Positions 54,885 through 64,000 of a stretch of DNA of 64,000 nucleotides are shown here, one piece after another. The notes beneath the pieces were generated by a model. It saw nothing but the letters and a program-made list of their open reading frames with translations, was not told the DNA's origin and did no database searches. Positions within the stretch are counted from its first letter, which is position 1, and the number at the start of each line of letters is the position of its first letter. The stretch is from Nemertoderma westbladi (taxonomy: Eukaryota > Xenacoelomorpha > Nemertodermatida > Nemertodermatidae), in assembly GCA_032718475.1 (NCBI GenBank), contig JAUCBJ010003773.1:62001-126000 (forward strand). Reading direction: 5' to 3'. The translations under genes and the position numbers were made by a program.

Positions 54885-55260
54885 CCATGTAGACCCCAAT
54901 TGATCTGCATTAGCAAGACCAAACAGTGTCTTTCAGGGAGAGTTTCAGGAATGACCATGTTTCTTCTTGCCAGTCGGGTCGCATATAAAAAGATCATATG
55001 CGCTCAGTCCCACTACAACATCACTGGTGGAAGAAAACTCATCCTTCGTGTTTTTACCAAGATTGTATGTATATTGCCTGACGATAAAGTAGTATCAAGT
55101 AGTATCAAGTAGTAAGCAGTATCCTGGTGTGCGCACCATCAAGGGATCTGATTTCTTTTGCAGTAAGAGAAAAGCCCAACATGGACTGCATCAAGGGGTT
55201 TACAGCTGCCTGGAATAGATTCACCTTCAGATAATGTTTTGATTCCAGTTGATGCATAAA
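54885..55260 (-). pseudogene. Possible highly decayed LINE remnant
   Basis: The block near 55160-55200 (GCAGTAAGAGAAAAGCCCAACATGGACTG, given as phrases) resembles the YGSPCWALTAE-encoding segment of LINE copies A-C (GCAGTTAGAGCCCAGCATGGACTCC). The block at 54885-54970 resembles the sequence next to copy A. No reading frame survives, so this is weak evidence. Confidence 0.35.
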
Positions 55261-55599
55261 CCCTTGATGTTTACTTAATGGTACATTTCCGAAACAAAAA
55301 TCCTTGGTAGCCTACATCGCCAACAAGGCAATCCACCATCCATTGACTGAGCACACTAACAGCCTCTGACCCGCTGGGTGCTATCTATCTTGCTCTTTGT
55401 ATTAAGTGTATTGGTTGTTTCCTCTACCTCTACAACCACTGGCTGGTTGAAGAAGCAGAGACAATCGCAGCACATAGTCCACCACAATAATGGTGAGCTG
55501 TAAACCTTTAAGTACACCCGAGGGTACTTCAAATGGATCTTATCTCCATCTGTCCAACGATTTGTGCCACCACAAATACAATATACAATTTGCCTGTAA

Positions 55600-55757
55600 A
55601 GTGGAGGTCGCTTTGTTTAAATGGCAAGCTTGGGGGAATAACATGCGACTGATGCCAGCTCATTCCCTGTGATTGATAAGTTAACTTTGAGACGTGATAT
55701 TCATTCGAGGATTCATGGGATTTGCGTCCAGTCACCCCCCCTCCCCCCCCCCCCCCC
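55600..55757 (-). repeat. Poly(C)-ended dispersed repeat, copy 3
   Basis: Shares TGATTGATAAGTTAACTTTGA and CATGGGATTTGCGTCCAGTC with the family, then an interrupted C-run at 55734-55757. Confidence 0.6.
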
Positions 55758-55891
55758 CTGTCTACCTCACAGATAATTGATTAATAATCCGCAGAAGTGT
55801 TAGTATGGTACAGTGTTCTATTTCGGCTATCGTTTTCACAATAAAAACTCAATACTCATCTATGGGAAGTACTTAGCGTGAACTTCTGCTG

Positions 55892-55974
55892 TGAAAATTA
55901 ACGGCAAATTCAATCTGCCGTGAACTCATGTCGTGAAGAAGTTCACCACAGGTTGAATTTGCCGTCAATTTTCA
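55892..55974. repeat. Inverted repeat, ~34-bp imperfect arms
   Basis: The left arm 55892-55925 (starts TGAAAATTAACGGCAAATTC) is complementary, with about five mismatches, to the right arm 55941-55974 across a 15-nt loop. It lies directly after a poly(C)-ended repeat. It could be the stem of a small foldback element or a hairpin RNA. Confidence 0.7.
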
Positions 55975-57807
55975 GTATATTCATTCGTTCATTATATGAT
56001 ATTATCCACTACAATAGAAGTAGCTACCAGACACCAGTTGCAACAATTCCTAATTAATTTTTATTGCTACCATGACGGGTTGGCTCCATCTACCGTATCG
56101 GAGCCGCAGACACTAATATTGTAATAACTTTTGAGTGTGTTGTTGATTGGTGAATGGGGTGAAGGGTTAATAATATTAATAAAAAACGCTTTGTTTTTTT
56201 TATTGCTTTTTGTAGGTCTGGGAAGGGGGGCCGTTGTGATTAATAAAAAGGACAATACAATTTAATGATGGCTCCATATCGCTTTCCTTAATTAAACAGT
56301 GCTGCTACATTGTCTTGATTTCGAATCCGCTACGTCACATAGTCAATGTATTGAAACGGAGCGGGAACAACGTTGATTTGCGCTTAATAATCAGATTAAA
56401 TAGAAAAATATTAATTAGTTTATTTCATTATTTCCAAACCCCTTGATGTATTAATTAACTTGTTTGTTTTGATTGTAATAATCTAAAACTGAATTAACCA
56501 TGTGTTTGTGCTTGTGCTTGTTCATGTAGCGAGCATGTCCTTGCGGACAAACTATGAAACAAACAATATGGTTTGTAGCCACCCAACATCATGCTGGTAC
56601 ACGTATTGGGATGTTCCTGCCATTGTATTTGATTAATTGCTAGTAATCTTCTATAGCAGCTGTAAGTCGCGGAGAGTAACATTCACTCAATATGCCTCAA
56701 ATATCGACCGCCAACACCCAAATCACATGCAATAATGTAAGCGCTATCGATTCGTGCACCTGAGCAATTTAGTGCATCAGGGCAGAATCGACAAAGTCTC
56801 ATTCATCGAATATTGAATATTCAAATTTAATATGATAATATTTAATACACAATATATTTTTATATAAGCGACGTAGTTTACATGCTCAGAGAAAAAATAT
56901 AAAGAAATAAAATAATAATACAATTTAAAGTTAATAATGCGCATAATGCGCATACGGTAACATTTACATATTTTTATACTCGTGGCAAGACCCTCTACAC
57001 CCCCAACAGATTCTCCACCGCCGGAGTATACCTGAAAGTATTTTAACTAATTTAGTGGTAGACGCACTTCATACCTGTATAACCTGATGAAAGTGTTTTT
57101 CAATAAAATCCTGTATTTAGATGTTTCATTGTTATTTATAACTTAATTTGTAAATAATAAAGGAATATAACAGTTATATGCCGTTTTATTTATGAATTAC
57201 TATTATCTATACTATATCTGGTACTAACTATGAGTTGAGTACCAGTTAAATATCTATCTATAAATAAGCTTGCTACTATTATCGAATTTTATGTAATAAT
57301 GGGGGCCATAACACGCAATACAAATTTTTCAGGAAGACTTTTTAAAAATTTACATCTTAATGTAATGTCAGGGGGCGCATGGTGATGTTAGTTAGATGTG
57401 GGTTAAAGGATGTTACTGAATTAGGACACTCTTATTCACCAGGACATGGTGTACGTGCTCATACAGTTGAGTGATTATACTCATGTCATTTTGAAACATA
57501 GTCTTAGCATTGTCTTGGTGTTTAACATTTGGAGCTGATATTTACATGTATTCTATTCCGTGTGTATACGAACCTGATTGAGAAGGATAAACCGAATATG
57601 TGTCGGTAATTATATTATAATGATGCAGCCTGTTACGTATTAAATACACCTACCTCACTTGGGTTTTGGTTACAAGTTACAGCACGAAGGATCCCATGGG
57701 ATGCGTGTATATACAAAAATGGATGGATGAAGGACAATTATTTCATCCTGGAAAAGTTAATATAATGTAGTTTTACCAAATTCCAAATTTGTTAAATCCA
57801 CAATCCG
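55975..57807. other. AT-rich intergenic DNA, no gene seen
   Basis: Only short frames without domains before the start of the 21-bp satellite. Confidence 0.45.
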
Positions 57808-59499
57808 TCCACAGCACACCGTGCCCCACGCACAGCACATCGAGCCCCACCCACAGCACATCGAGCCGCACCCACAGCACGTTTAGCCCCACCCACATCA
57901 CATCGAGCCCCACTCACAGCACATCGAGCCCCACCCACAGCACATTGAACCCCACCCACAGCACATCGAGCCCCACCCACAGCACATCGAGCCGCACCCA
58001 CAGCACGTTTAGCCCCAGCCACAGCACATCGAGCCCCACTCACAGCACATCGTGCCCCACCCACAGCACATCGAGTCCCACCCACAGCACATCGTGCCCC
58101 ACCCAAAGCACACCGTGCCCACTCACAGCACATCGAACGCCATCCACAGCACATCGAGCCCCACCCACAGCACATCGAACGCCACCCACAGCACATCGAG
58201 CCCCACCCACAGCACATCGAGCCGCACCCACAGCACGTTTAGCCCCACCCACAGCAGATCGAGCCCCATCCACAGCACATCGAGCCCCACTCACAGCACA
58301 TCGAACCCCACCCAAAGCACATCGAATCCCACCCACAGCACATCGAGCCCCACCCACAGCACATCGAGCCGCACCCACAGCACGTTTAGCCCCACCCACA
58401 GCACGTTTAGCCCCACCCACAGCACATCGAGCCGCACCCACAGCACGTTTAGCCCCACCCACAGCACATCGAGCCCCACTCACAGCGCATCGACCCCTAT
58501 CCACAGCACATCGAGCCCTACCCACAGCATATCGAGCCCCACCCACAGCACATCAAGCCGCACCACAGCACGTATAGCCCCACCCACAGCACATCGAGCC
58601 CCACCCACAGCACATCGAGCCCGACTCACAGCACATCGTGCCCCACCCACAGCACATCGAGTCCCACCAACAGCACATCGAGCCGCACCCACAGCACGTT
58701 TAGCCCCACCCAAGGCACATCGAGCCCCACCCACAGCACATCGAGCACCACTCACAGCACATCGTGCCCCACCCACAGCACATCGAGTCCCACCCACAGC
58801 ACATCGAACTCCACCCACAGCACATCGAGCCCCACCCACAGCACATCGAACGCCACCCACAGCACATCGAGCCCCACCCACAGCACATCGAGGCGCACCC
58901 ACAGCACGTTTAGCCCCACCCACAGCACATCAAGCCCCACCCACAGCACATCGAGTCCCACCCACAGCACATCGAACTCCACCCAGAGCACATCGAGCCC
59001 CACCCACAGCACATCGAACGCCACCCACAGCACATCGAGCCCCACCCACAGCACATCGAGGCGCACCCACAGCACGTTTAGCCCCACCCACAGCACATCA
59101 AGCCCCACCCACAGCACATCGAGCCCCACCCACAGCACATCGAACGCCACCCACAGCACATCGAGCCACACCCACAGCACATCGAGCCCGACCCACAGCA
59201 CATCGTGCCCCACCCACAGCACATCGAGTCCCACCTACAGCACATCGTTCCCCACCCAAAGCACATCGTGCCCCACTCACAGCACATCGAACTCCACCCA
59301 CAGCACATCGAGCCCCACCCACAGCACATCGAACGCCACCCACAGCACATCGAGCCACACCCACAGCACATCGAGGCGCACCCACAGCACGTTTAGCCCC
59401 ACCCACAGCACATCGAGCCCCACTCACAGCACATCGAGCCCCACCCACAGCACATCGAACCCCACCCACAGCACATCGAGCCCCACCCACAGCACATCG
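57808..59499. repeat. 21-bp GC-rich satellite, about 80 units
   Basis: The unit is CACAGCACATCGAGCCCCACC, with variants CGAACGCC, CGTGCCCC, CGAGTCCC and GCACGTTTAGCCCC. The period is a multiple of three and the unit has no stop codon in several frames on either strand. Long open frames therefore arise automatically, the longest being 485 codons at 58052-59509. A few 1-bp indels switch the plus-strand frame between HSTSSPT, TAHRAPP and PQHIEPH readings, so no protein is being preserved. An 8-unit (168-bp) higher-order block repeats at 58785 and 58953. The copia element begins immediately after the array. Confidence 0.9.
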
Positions 59500-59694
59500 T
59501 GTGACTTGAGTTGTGTCAAAGGTTATAAGGCATGGCCTAATATATATTCTGTATGTGATATATTGGTGGAGGTTGTCCGTACCGGTACGGTTATTCGGTC
59601 TTTTGTGTGTGGTTTGTATTCGGTCATATTGCTGGAGTATACTGTTATACAGTCAGAAGTTATTAGTAAAGAATTGGAATTAGTTATTTTGACA
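59500..59694 (+). repeat. Putative 5' LTR of the copia element
   Basis: Starts TGTGACTTGAG at the end of the satellite and ends TTTTGACA two bases before the primer-binding site. This gives a 195-bp LTR with TG...CA ends, short as in several animal copia lineages. It contains a TATATAT stretch (about 59539-59546) that could be a promoter TATA box. The 3' LTR lies outside the window, so the boundaries are inferred. Confidence 0.65.
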
Positions 59695-59695
59695 A

Positions 59696-59706
59696 TGGTA
59701 GCAGAG
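59696..59706 (+). promoter_or_regulatory. Primer-binding site, complementary to initiator-Met tRNA
   Basis: TGGTAGCAGAG is complementary to the 3' end of animal initiator-methionine tRNA (which ends CUCUGCUACCA). It is placed one base after the inferred LTR end. Copia elements commonly use this tRNA to prime minus-strand synthesis. After 11 matching bases the similarity ends. Confidence 0.7.
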
Positions 59707-60106
59707 CGTTTTGTCGTCGTATGTATGTTGTAAATTAATTCCTGAATTGCAGAATTAATTGCTGTATTTTGGATCAATACTAGATTTGGATACCGTGTTG
59801 CCGGTAGGTTGCCGTGTATACCTAGATACACAGTACCGGTAGTACACGGCCGTATACAGTAAATCAGTAAATGCTGAAATGTTCAGACTGCGGTAGGCGG
59901 CTTATCCACGGATTGACAGATCCGAATGACAGTTCTATGGTAATAATTAAATTTATCTAGCTGCTAGCCCACCACTGTAGCAGTGTAGGGCTATTGAATT
60001 TATTTATAATAGGCCTACTGCTGCATGTTTAACAATAAAGTTCTATTGGACTAGGCCTAGCAGAATCAGCCTACAGGCTTAGGCCTACTCAAACTGCGAT
60101 ACCGGT
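59707..60106 (+). other. Copia leader region, non-coding
   Basis: About 400 bp between the primer-binding site and the Gag ATG. It contains several TAGGCCTA-like phrases (about 60008-60090). No frame of note. Confidence 0.55.
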
Positions 60107-61381
60107 ATGTCTGAAGGCGAATGTCGGCGTAAGCCGCCTAAACTAGAGAAAGACTATAAAGAATGGGTCAAACTTGTTAGGATGTGGTCTAGAGTAACAA
60201 CTGTTAAAAAGAAAAATCAGGCCTATGAGGTTATTCTGTCATTCCCGGATGGAGAGGCACGATCTGCATGTGTGGCAATAGATGATGCAGAATTAGATTC
60301 TGAGGTAGGCCTTGAGGCAATTGTGAAAGAATTGGATAAACTGTACCTTAAAGACGAACAAACACAGGGGTATGAGGCATGGATAAAATTAAAATCATTC
60401 GCCAAAACAACTGACATAAATTTCCAGGGATATTGCAGTCAGTTTTCTAGGCTGAGAAAGGAAGCAAAGGAATTTGATGTAGAGGTAAGTGAAACCACTT
60501 TTGCCTACATGTTGCTTGATAGTGCGGGTTTGGGAAAACAACAAAGGCTGTTAGTTTTGTCAGTTGCAATGAGTGCTGCCCATGGTGCTAAAGTAAGTCC
60601 AAATCATGTGGAATCTGCACTAAGACGGTTAACAAATTCGATTAAAGGCAAAGACGAAGAGGATGTACTACAAACAGCTTGTTTTGAGGACAACGAGACT
60701 GAAGTTGTAAGTGATAATGAATTTGATGTTTCTGAATATCAAAAATGGTTTCATGGATTAACAGAACAAGATAGAGCTCAAGTTTTTGAATCAGCATTTA
60801 TTTCCGATCAAGGTACCGGTAGGTCAAAGCGATTACAGAGGAATTATTTCGTAGGCCGCTCGAGAGTTCCATATCAACGCTATTCTCGGGGTAATGCTTC
60901 TTTAAATTACATTAGGGAACCGAACCCCATAGATAAAAGGTCAAATGAACCTATGAAGTGTTTGAGTTGCGGAAGTATTTACCATTTAATCAAGAACTGC
61001 AACTCCAAATACCGTAATGAATATGTAAACATTAGTACTGGAAATGGCAATAACTCTGCAGATTCAATGAATAGAAAAGAAAGAAATGAAATTGCTGAAG
61101 ACATATATCATATTGAGAGCACCTTTGCTATGATTGGTGGAATGGATTGTGATTCAGAGTGCTGGGCAATTATTGATTCAGCAGCAACAAAATCTGTTTG
61201 TGGTACAATATGGTACAATAAATTTCGATCTATATTATTCAACAAATTCGGATTGGTTCCTGAGGAATCCAAAACAACATCTGTATATAAATTCGGTCAT
61301 GGAGGGATACGAAATGCAGTATTTTCCTCAAAGTTACCTATATATCTCTATGGAAAAAGCCAAAAACGTGTTTGCCATTAG
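60107..61381 (+). CDS. Copia Gag-protease polyprotein (424 codons, frameshifted at the end)
   Basis: Starts at an ATG preceded by ACCGGT. Residues 1-200 are a copia-type Gag (LEKDYKEWVKLVRMWSRV, with KLYLKDEQTQGYEAWIKLKSF near 80-105). A zinc knuckle CLSCGSIYHLIKNC is near residues 285-298 (CX2CX4HX4C). The protease active site CWAIIDSAATKSVCG follows near 345-360, with an intact DSA triad of the copia type. The frame then stops at TAG soon after LYGKSQKRVC. The rest of the protease-integrase connector and the integrase HHCC zinc domain are missing, with integrase resuming at once in another frame. A deletion of roughly 150-200 codons is inferred. Confidence 0.8.
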   Translation: MSEGECRRKPPKLEKDYKEWVKLVRMWSRVTTVKKKNQAYEVILSFPDGEARSACVAIDDAELDSEVGLEAIVKELDKLYLKDEQTQGYEAWIKLKSFAKTTDINFQGYCSQFSRLRKEAKEFDVEVSETTFAYMLLDSAGLGKQQRLLVLSVAMSAAHGAKVSPNHVESALRRLTNSIKGKDEEDVLQTACFEDNETEVVSDNEFDVSEYQKWFHGLTEQDRAQVFESAFISDQGTGRSKRLQRNYFVGRSRVPYQRYSRGNASLNYIREPNPIDKRSNEPMKCLSCGSIYHLIKNCNSKYRNEYVNISTGNGNNSADSMNRKERNEIAEDIYHIESTFAMIGGMDCDSECWAIIDSAATKSVCGTIWYNKFRSILFNKFGLVPEESKTTSVYKFGHGGIRNAVFSSKLPIYLYGKSQKRVCH

Positions 61382-62619
61382 CTGAGGTTTTTAACAGCTG
61401 CATAGCAATGGATTTAACTGATTGGATTAACCCAAACGACTGCCAGAAATATAAACTTTTGCATATTATAGACATAGCTACAAGATATTCAGTTGCTCAG
61501 TTTGTTAAGGATAAGAATCCCGAGAGTATTATTGCAGGAATCTGTAAGCGGTGGGTGAGTGTATTTGGTCCGCCAATGCATTTTTTCCATGATAATGGTG
61601 GTGAATTTACAGCATATGTTATTCTCAGACTTGAACAAAAATTCAATTGTAAAGATGTTTCTACTGCTGCTTATTCTCCGTTTAGTAACGGAATTTGCGA
61701 GAGGCATAATGGATTGCTAAAGGAAACCTTAACAAAAACAGTTCTTTCAGATAAAACCATTTCAGTAAGTTTGGCTTTAGATTATTCGATATATGCTAAG
61801 AACTGTTTATATGATAGTGATGGTTTCTCGCCTAGTCAAAGAGTCTTTGGTAGAAATCCTAGAGTACCTTTGTTAGAAGAAGATGATTTGTTTCAAGTGC
61901 AAGCATCCGATAAGTGTGATTGGGATGATCCTATTCGTGACCAAATGAATGTTCTGTTTACCACTCGCAAGGCTTATATTTCTTCTGAGGCAAGTCGAAG
62001 ACTGAAAACTGCTTTAACTCATAAGGTCACCACTCCGAGTGAGAATGTATCATCTGGACAAATTGTTTATTACTGGAGAGACAACGTTTCAAAAGAAAAG
62101 CGAGGTTGGAAGGGGCCAGGCATTGTAATAGGTCGAGATGGACCTACAATTCTCGTTAAACATGGTATAAACGTTATTAGAATTCACAGAATTCATATTA
62201 GAAAGTCAGAACCTATCAATGATGACGAAAGTTGCTGTGATGAAGATTATTGTAATAATAATAAAATGGATGAGAGTGAAAGAGTGAAGAAACTAACAAA
62301 TGCTGTTATTAATCTAGATAATAATGGAGATGATGTGACAATTCCTTTACCAGTAGTTGGTGAAAATAAACAAATTTTGTCGAAAACTGTTGATGTTGAC
62401 CTTGAGGGAGGCATACAGAATACAGCTGATAGAGTTGAAGGTGGTGCTAAAGATTTATCAACACATACATTATCGAGGGAGGTAAAGAATTTAAAAATAG
62501 ATTCTAAACATTTTGATGAAATGGGTGGTTTACAACGTTCACAGCGAACTAGATTACCTCCGAAAGTGTATGGTATTGATGAAGTCTTGGAAACATCTTG
62601 TTGTTTGATCCTGAATTAG
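61372..62619 (+). CDS. Copia integrase (N-terminally truncated)
   Basis: The frame enters at PLAEVFNSCIAMDLTDW, which contains the first catalytic Asp. FHDNGGEFTAYV carries the second, and YSPFSNGICERHNGLLKETL carries the Glu, so the DDE triad is complete. Next come FSPSQRVFGRNPRVP, a WRDNVSKEKRGWKGPGIVIG region and the acidic linker typical of copia integrase C-termini. It ends near LQRSQRTRLPPKVYG, which precedes RT in the family. The HHCC zinc region is absent and no ATG is well placed, so it was presumably expressed as part of a polyprotein. It ends in TAG after a frameshift near 62605. Confidence 0.8.
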   Translation: MPLAEVFNSCIAMDLTDWINPNDCQKYKLLHIIDIATRYSVAQFVKDKNPESIIAGICKRWVSVFGPPMHFFHDNGGEFTAYVILRLEQKFNCKDVSTAAYSPFSNGICERHNGLLKETLTKTVLSDKTISVSLALDYSIYAKNCLYDSDGFSPSQRVFGRNPRVPLLEEDDLFQVQASDKCDWDDPIRDQMNVLFTTRKAYISSEASRRLKTALTHKVTTPSENVSSGQIVYYWRDNVSKEKRGWKGPGIVIGRDGPTILVKHGINVIRIHRIHIRKSEPINDDESCCDEDYCNNNKMDESERVKKLTNAVINLDNNGDDVTIPLPVVGENKQILSKTVDVDLEGGIQNTADRVEGGAKDLSTHTLSREVKNLKIDSKHFDEMGGLQRSQRTRLPPKVYGIDEVLETSCCLILN

Positions 62620-62621
62620 TA

Positions 62622-64000
62622 ATGGAAGCAAAGCTGAAGGAATTGGAGAATTGGAGAGAATTTAAAGTCATTGAGGAAGTTTCTGTTTCGAAAAACACAG
62701 TTCCTTTAATATCATCCAGATTTGTTATTACTGAAAAATCAGAAAGTGCAGGAGAGGAGACCCATATCAAGGCACGGTTAGTTATCAGAGGCTTTCAGGA
62801 TAACAAAAATGATATTGAAACGACTATGTCTCCGACAATAGACAAAGGTGTATTGCGTTTGGTGTTATCCTTGTTGCCTACCTTAAATTGGAAACCAAAA
62901 TCGATAGATATAAGACGAGCTTTTTTGCAGAGCCCACTAGACCGAAATGTTTATGTGATACCACCTAAGGAGGCAAATGTACCTGAAGGTAATTGTTGGA
63001 AACTCAAGAAAGCTGCCTATGGGTTAGCAGATGCTCCTCGTAAATTTTATGAGAAAGTCCTTAGTATAATGACTGAGATTGGAATGGAGCAGAGTAGGGA
63101 TGATCCCTGTTTATTTTTCTGTATTAAGGACAACAAGCTTGAAGGACTATTATGTATATATGTAGACGATTTTATTTATGGAGGTTCATATGAATTTGAA
63201 GAGAGAATAATTGGAAACATAAGAAAGAAACTGTTGGTTGGTGAGGAAAATATATCAAATCATCTGAAATTTGTTGGAATGGATATTCGTACAGAAAGTT
63301 GTGGGGATTCTTTTGAATTACATGTTTCACAGATCAATTATATTGATGGAATACATCAGATTAACTTACCTAAAAGACCCGATGATAGTGTCTTGCTCAA
63401 AGAAGAAGTAAGGGAATTGAGATCATTAATTGGAGCATTACAATGGTCTGCCACAGTAACACGACCGGATCTATCATATGGTGTATCAAATATCATGTCT
63501 CAGGTTGAAAATGCTACTGTAAAAACTCTGAAAGAAGCAAATAAACTTCTTAGAAGATGTAAAGCATTTTCCCCTTCAAAGATTGTGTACCAAAAATTGG
63601 AGGATCTTCCTGTTCTAGAATGTTATACAGATAGCAGCTTTGGAACTGGCCAAAATGGAAGTAGCCAGGGTGGAGTCATATTGGCGATGTCATCTGGAAA
63701 CAAATTTAATATAGTGACTTGGCAATCAAAAAAGATCCGACGTGTGGCACGTTCAACTTTCGCGGCTGAAACACTTGCAGCAGCTGATGGGATTGATATG
63801 TTGATGTTCTTGTCTGGTATTCTAAATGAGATTCATTTTCATGTTAAACAAAAGCGTTTGAATACTGACTCGCAAAGTTTGGTTGATCATCTAAAGAGTG
63901 CAGATAGCAATGTCACTGAAAAGCGCCTTCGAGTGGATCTTGGAGCATTAAGAGAGCTAACTGATGAGGTTGAAGTGAGATTCGTGCATACCAAACTCCA
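62622..64000 (+). CDS. Copia reverse transcriptase-RNase H (runs off window)
   Basis: The plus strand is open without a stop from before 62622 (ATG) to 64000, 459 codons and partial. RT motifs in order: KARLVIRGFQ; KSIDIRRAFLQSPL (motif A, catalytic Asp); WKLKKAAYGLADAPRKFYE; and CIYVDDFIYGG (YVDD box). The RNase H part follows with LECYTDSSFGTGQNGSSQGG (Asp), RSTFAAETLAAADG (Glu) and LNTDSQSLVDHL (Asp). All expected catalytic residues are present. A ~1-base frame change near 62605 separates it from the integrase frame (FDPELVMEAKLKELENW reads through in this frame). The likely start is therefore an artefact of the break, not a true initiation site. Confidence 0.85.
   Translation, partial: MEAKLKELENWREFKVIEEVSVSKNTVPLISSRFVITEKSESAGEETHIKARLVIRGFQDNKNDIETTMSPTIDKGVLRLVLSLLPTLNWKPKSIDIRRAFLQSPLDRNVYVIPPKEANVPEGNCWKLKKAAYGLADAPRKFYEKVLSIMTEIGMEQSRDDPCLFFCIKDNKLEGLLCIYVDDFIYGGSYEFEERIIGNIRKKLLVGEENISNHLKFVGMDIRTESCGDSFELHVSQINYIDGIHQINLPKRPDDSVLLKEEVRELRSLIGALQWSATVTRPDLSYGVSNIMSQVENATVKTLKEANKLLRRCKAFSPSKIVYQKLEDLPVLECYTDSSFGTGQNGSSQGGVILAMSSGNKFNIVTWQSKKIRRVARSTFAAETLAAADGIDMLMFLSGILNEIHFHVKQKRLNTDSQSLVDHLKSADSNVTEKRLRVDLGALRELTDEVEVRFVHTKL

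Larger units (their letters stand above)
59500..64000 (+). mobile_element. Ty1/copia LTR retrotransposon (3' end outside window)
   Basis: In order: putative 5' LTR (59500-59694), primer-binding site (59696), leader, Gag-protease (60107-61381), integrase (61372-62619), and RT-RNase H (62622 to the end). The Gag, protease, integrase, RT, RNase H order is the copia order. It abuts the 21-bp satellite with no gap, so it probably inserted into the array. Frameshifts near 61375 and 62605 show this copy is not intact, though each domain is well preserved. It is of the short-LTR animal copia type; the exact clade is not determined. Confidence 0.85.

Noticed and set aside
57789-59509. Long Pro/His/Ser/Thr-rich repeat protein genes on either strand
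   Set aside because: Open frames are a by-product of a 21-bp period lacking stops. Indels switch frames freely and the opposite strand is equally open.

Overview
This window is animal nuclear DNA that is AT-rich overall and made almost entirely of transposable elements and tandem repeats. Evidence for an animal is the mix of a BEL/Pao LTR retrotransposon (a group known only from metazoans), a Ty3/gypsy remnant, a Ty1/copia element, several non-LTR (LINE) families, tRNA-derived SINE-like sequence and minisatellites. The abundance of short motifs such as GTAGGCCTAC would suit a marine invertebrate, but the species cannot be named from this sequence. I see no convincing host gene, rRNA gene, functional tRNA gene or CRISPR array.

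Region 1 (1-21 kb) has AT-rich flank, then a SINE-like tRNA core between two perfect 107-bp inverted arms (2129-2580). Next is a very large BEL/Pao element on the minus strand (2752-21055, about 18.3 kb). It has two ~2.17-kb LTRs beginning TG and ending CA, and a near-perfect 5-bp target duplication (CCCTA/CCTTA). Its decayed polyprotein reads right to left: long coiled-coil Gag, DUF1759-like region with zinc knuckles, DUF1758-like protease, reverse transcriptase, RNase H, an expanded tetrapeptide linker, and the zinc-binding part of integrase. The integrase catalytic core is missing. In its place is a ~2.7-kb unrecognised reading frame with two CCHC knuckles. A 20-bp palindrome is scattered at least 11 times through this element, and where it falls in coding sequence it is always read through without creating a stop.

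Region 2 (21-35 kb) contains three copies of one LINE family, one of them nested with a 14-bp target duplication inside an internally inverted Ty3/gypsy remnant. It also holds ~150-bp and ~163-bp tandem repeats, other dispersed repeats and a separate LINE RT fragment.

Region 3 (35-46 kb) holds a minisatellite of exactly 70 x 50 bp with no length change, a fragment of the BEL LTR carrying a nested LINE endonuclease piece, and another LINE RT fragment. Region 4 (45-57 kb) is AT-rich with dispersed repeats carrying poly(C) tracts, several strong hairpins, and a GC-rich 5'-truncated LINE with a restriction-like endonuclease domain between 15-bp target duplications.

Region 5 (57.8-64 kb) is a 21-bp satellite open in several frames, immediately followed by a Ty1/copia element: short 5' LTR, initiator-Met tRNA primer-binding site, Gag-protease, integrase, RT-RNase H. 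This copy has a deletion-frameshift between protease and integrase and another frameshift before RT, and it runs off the window end.
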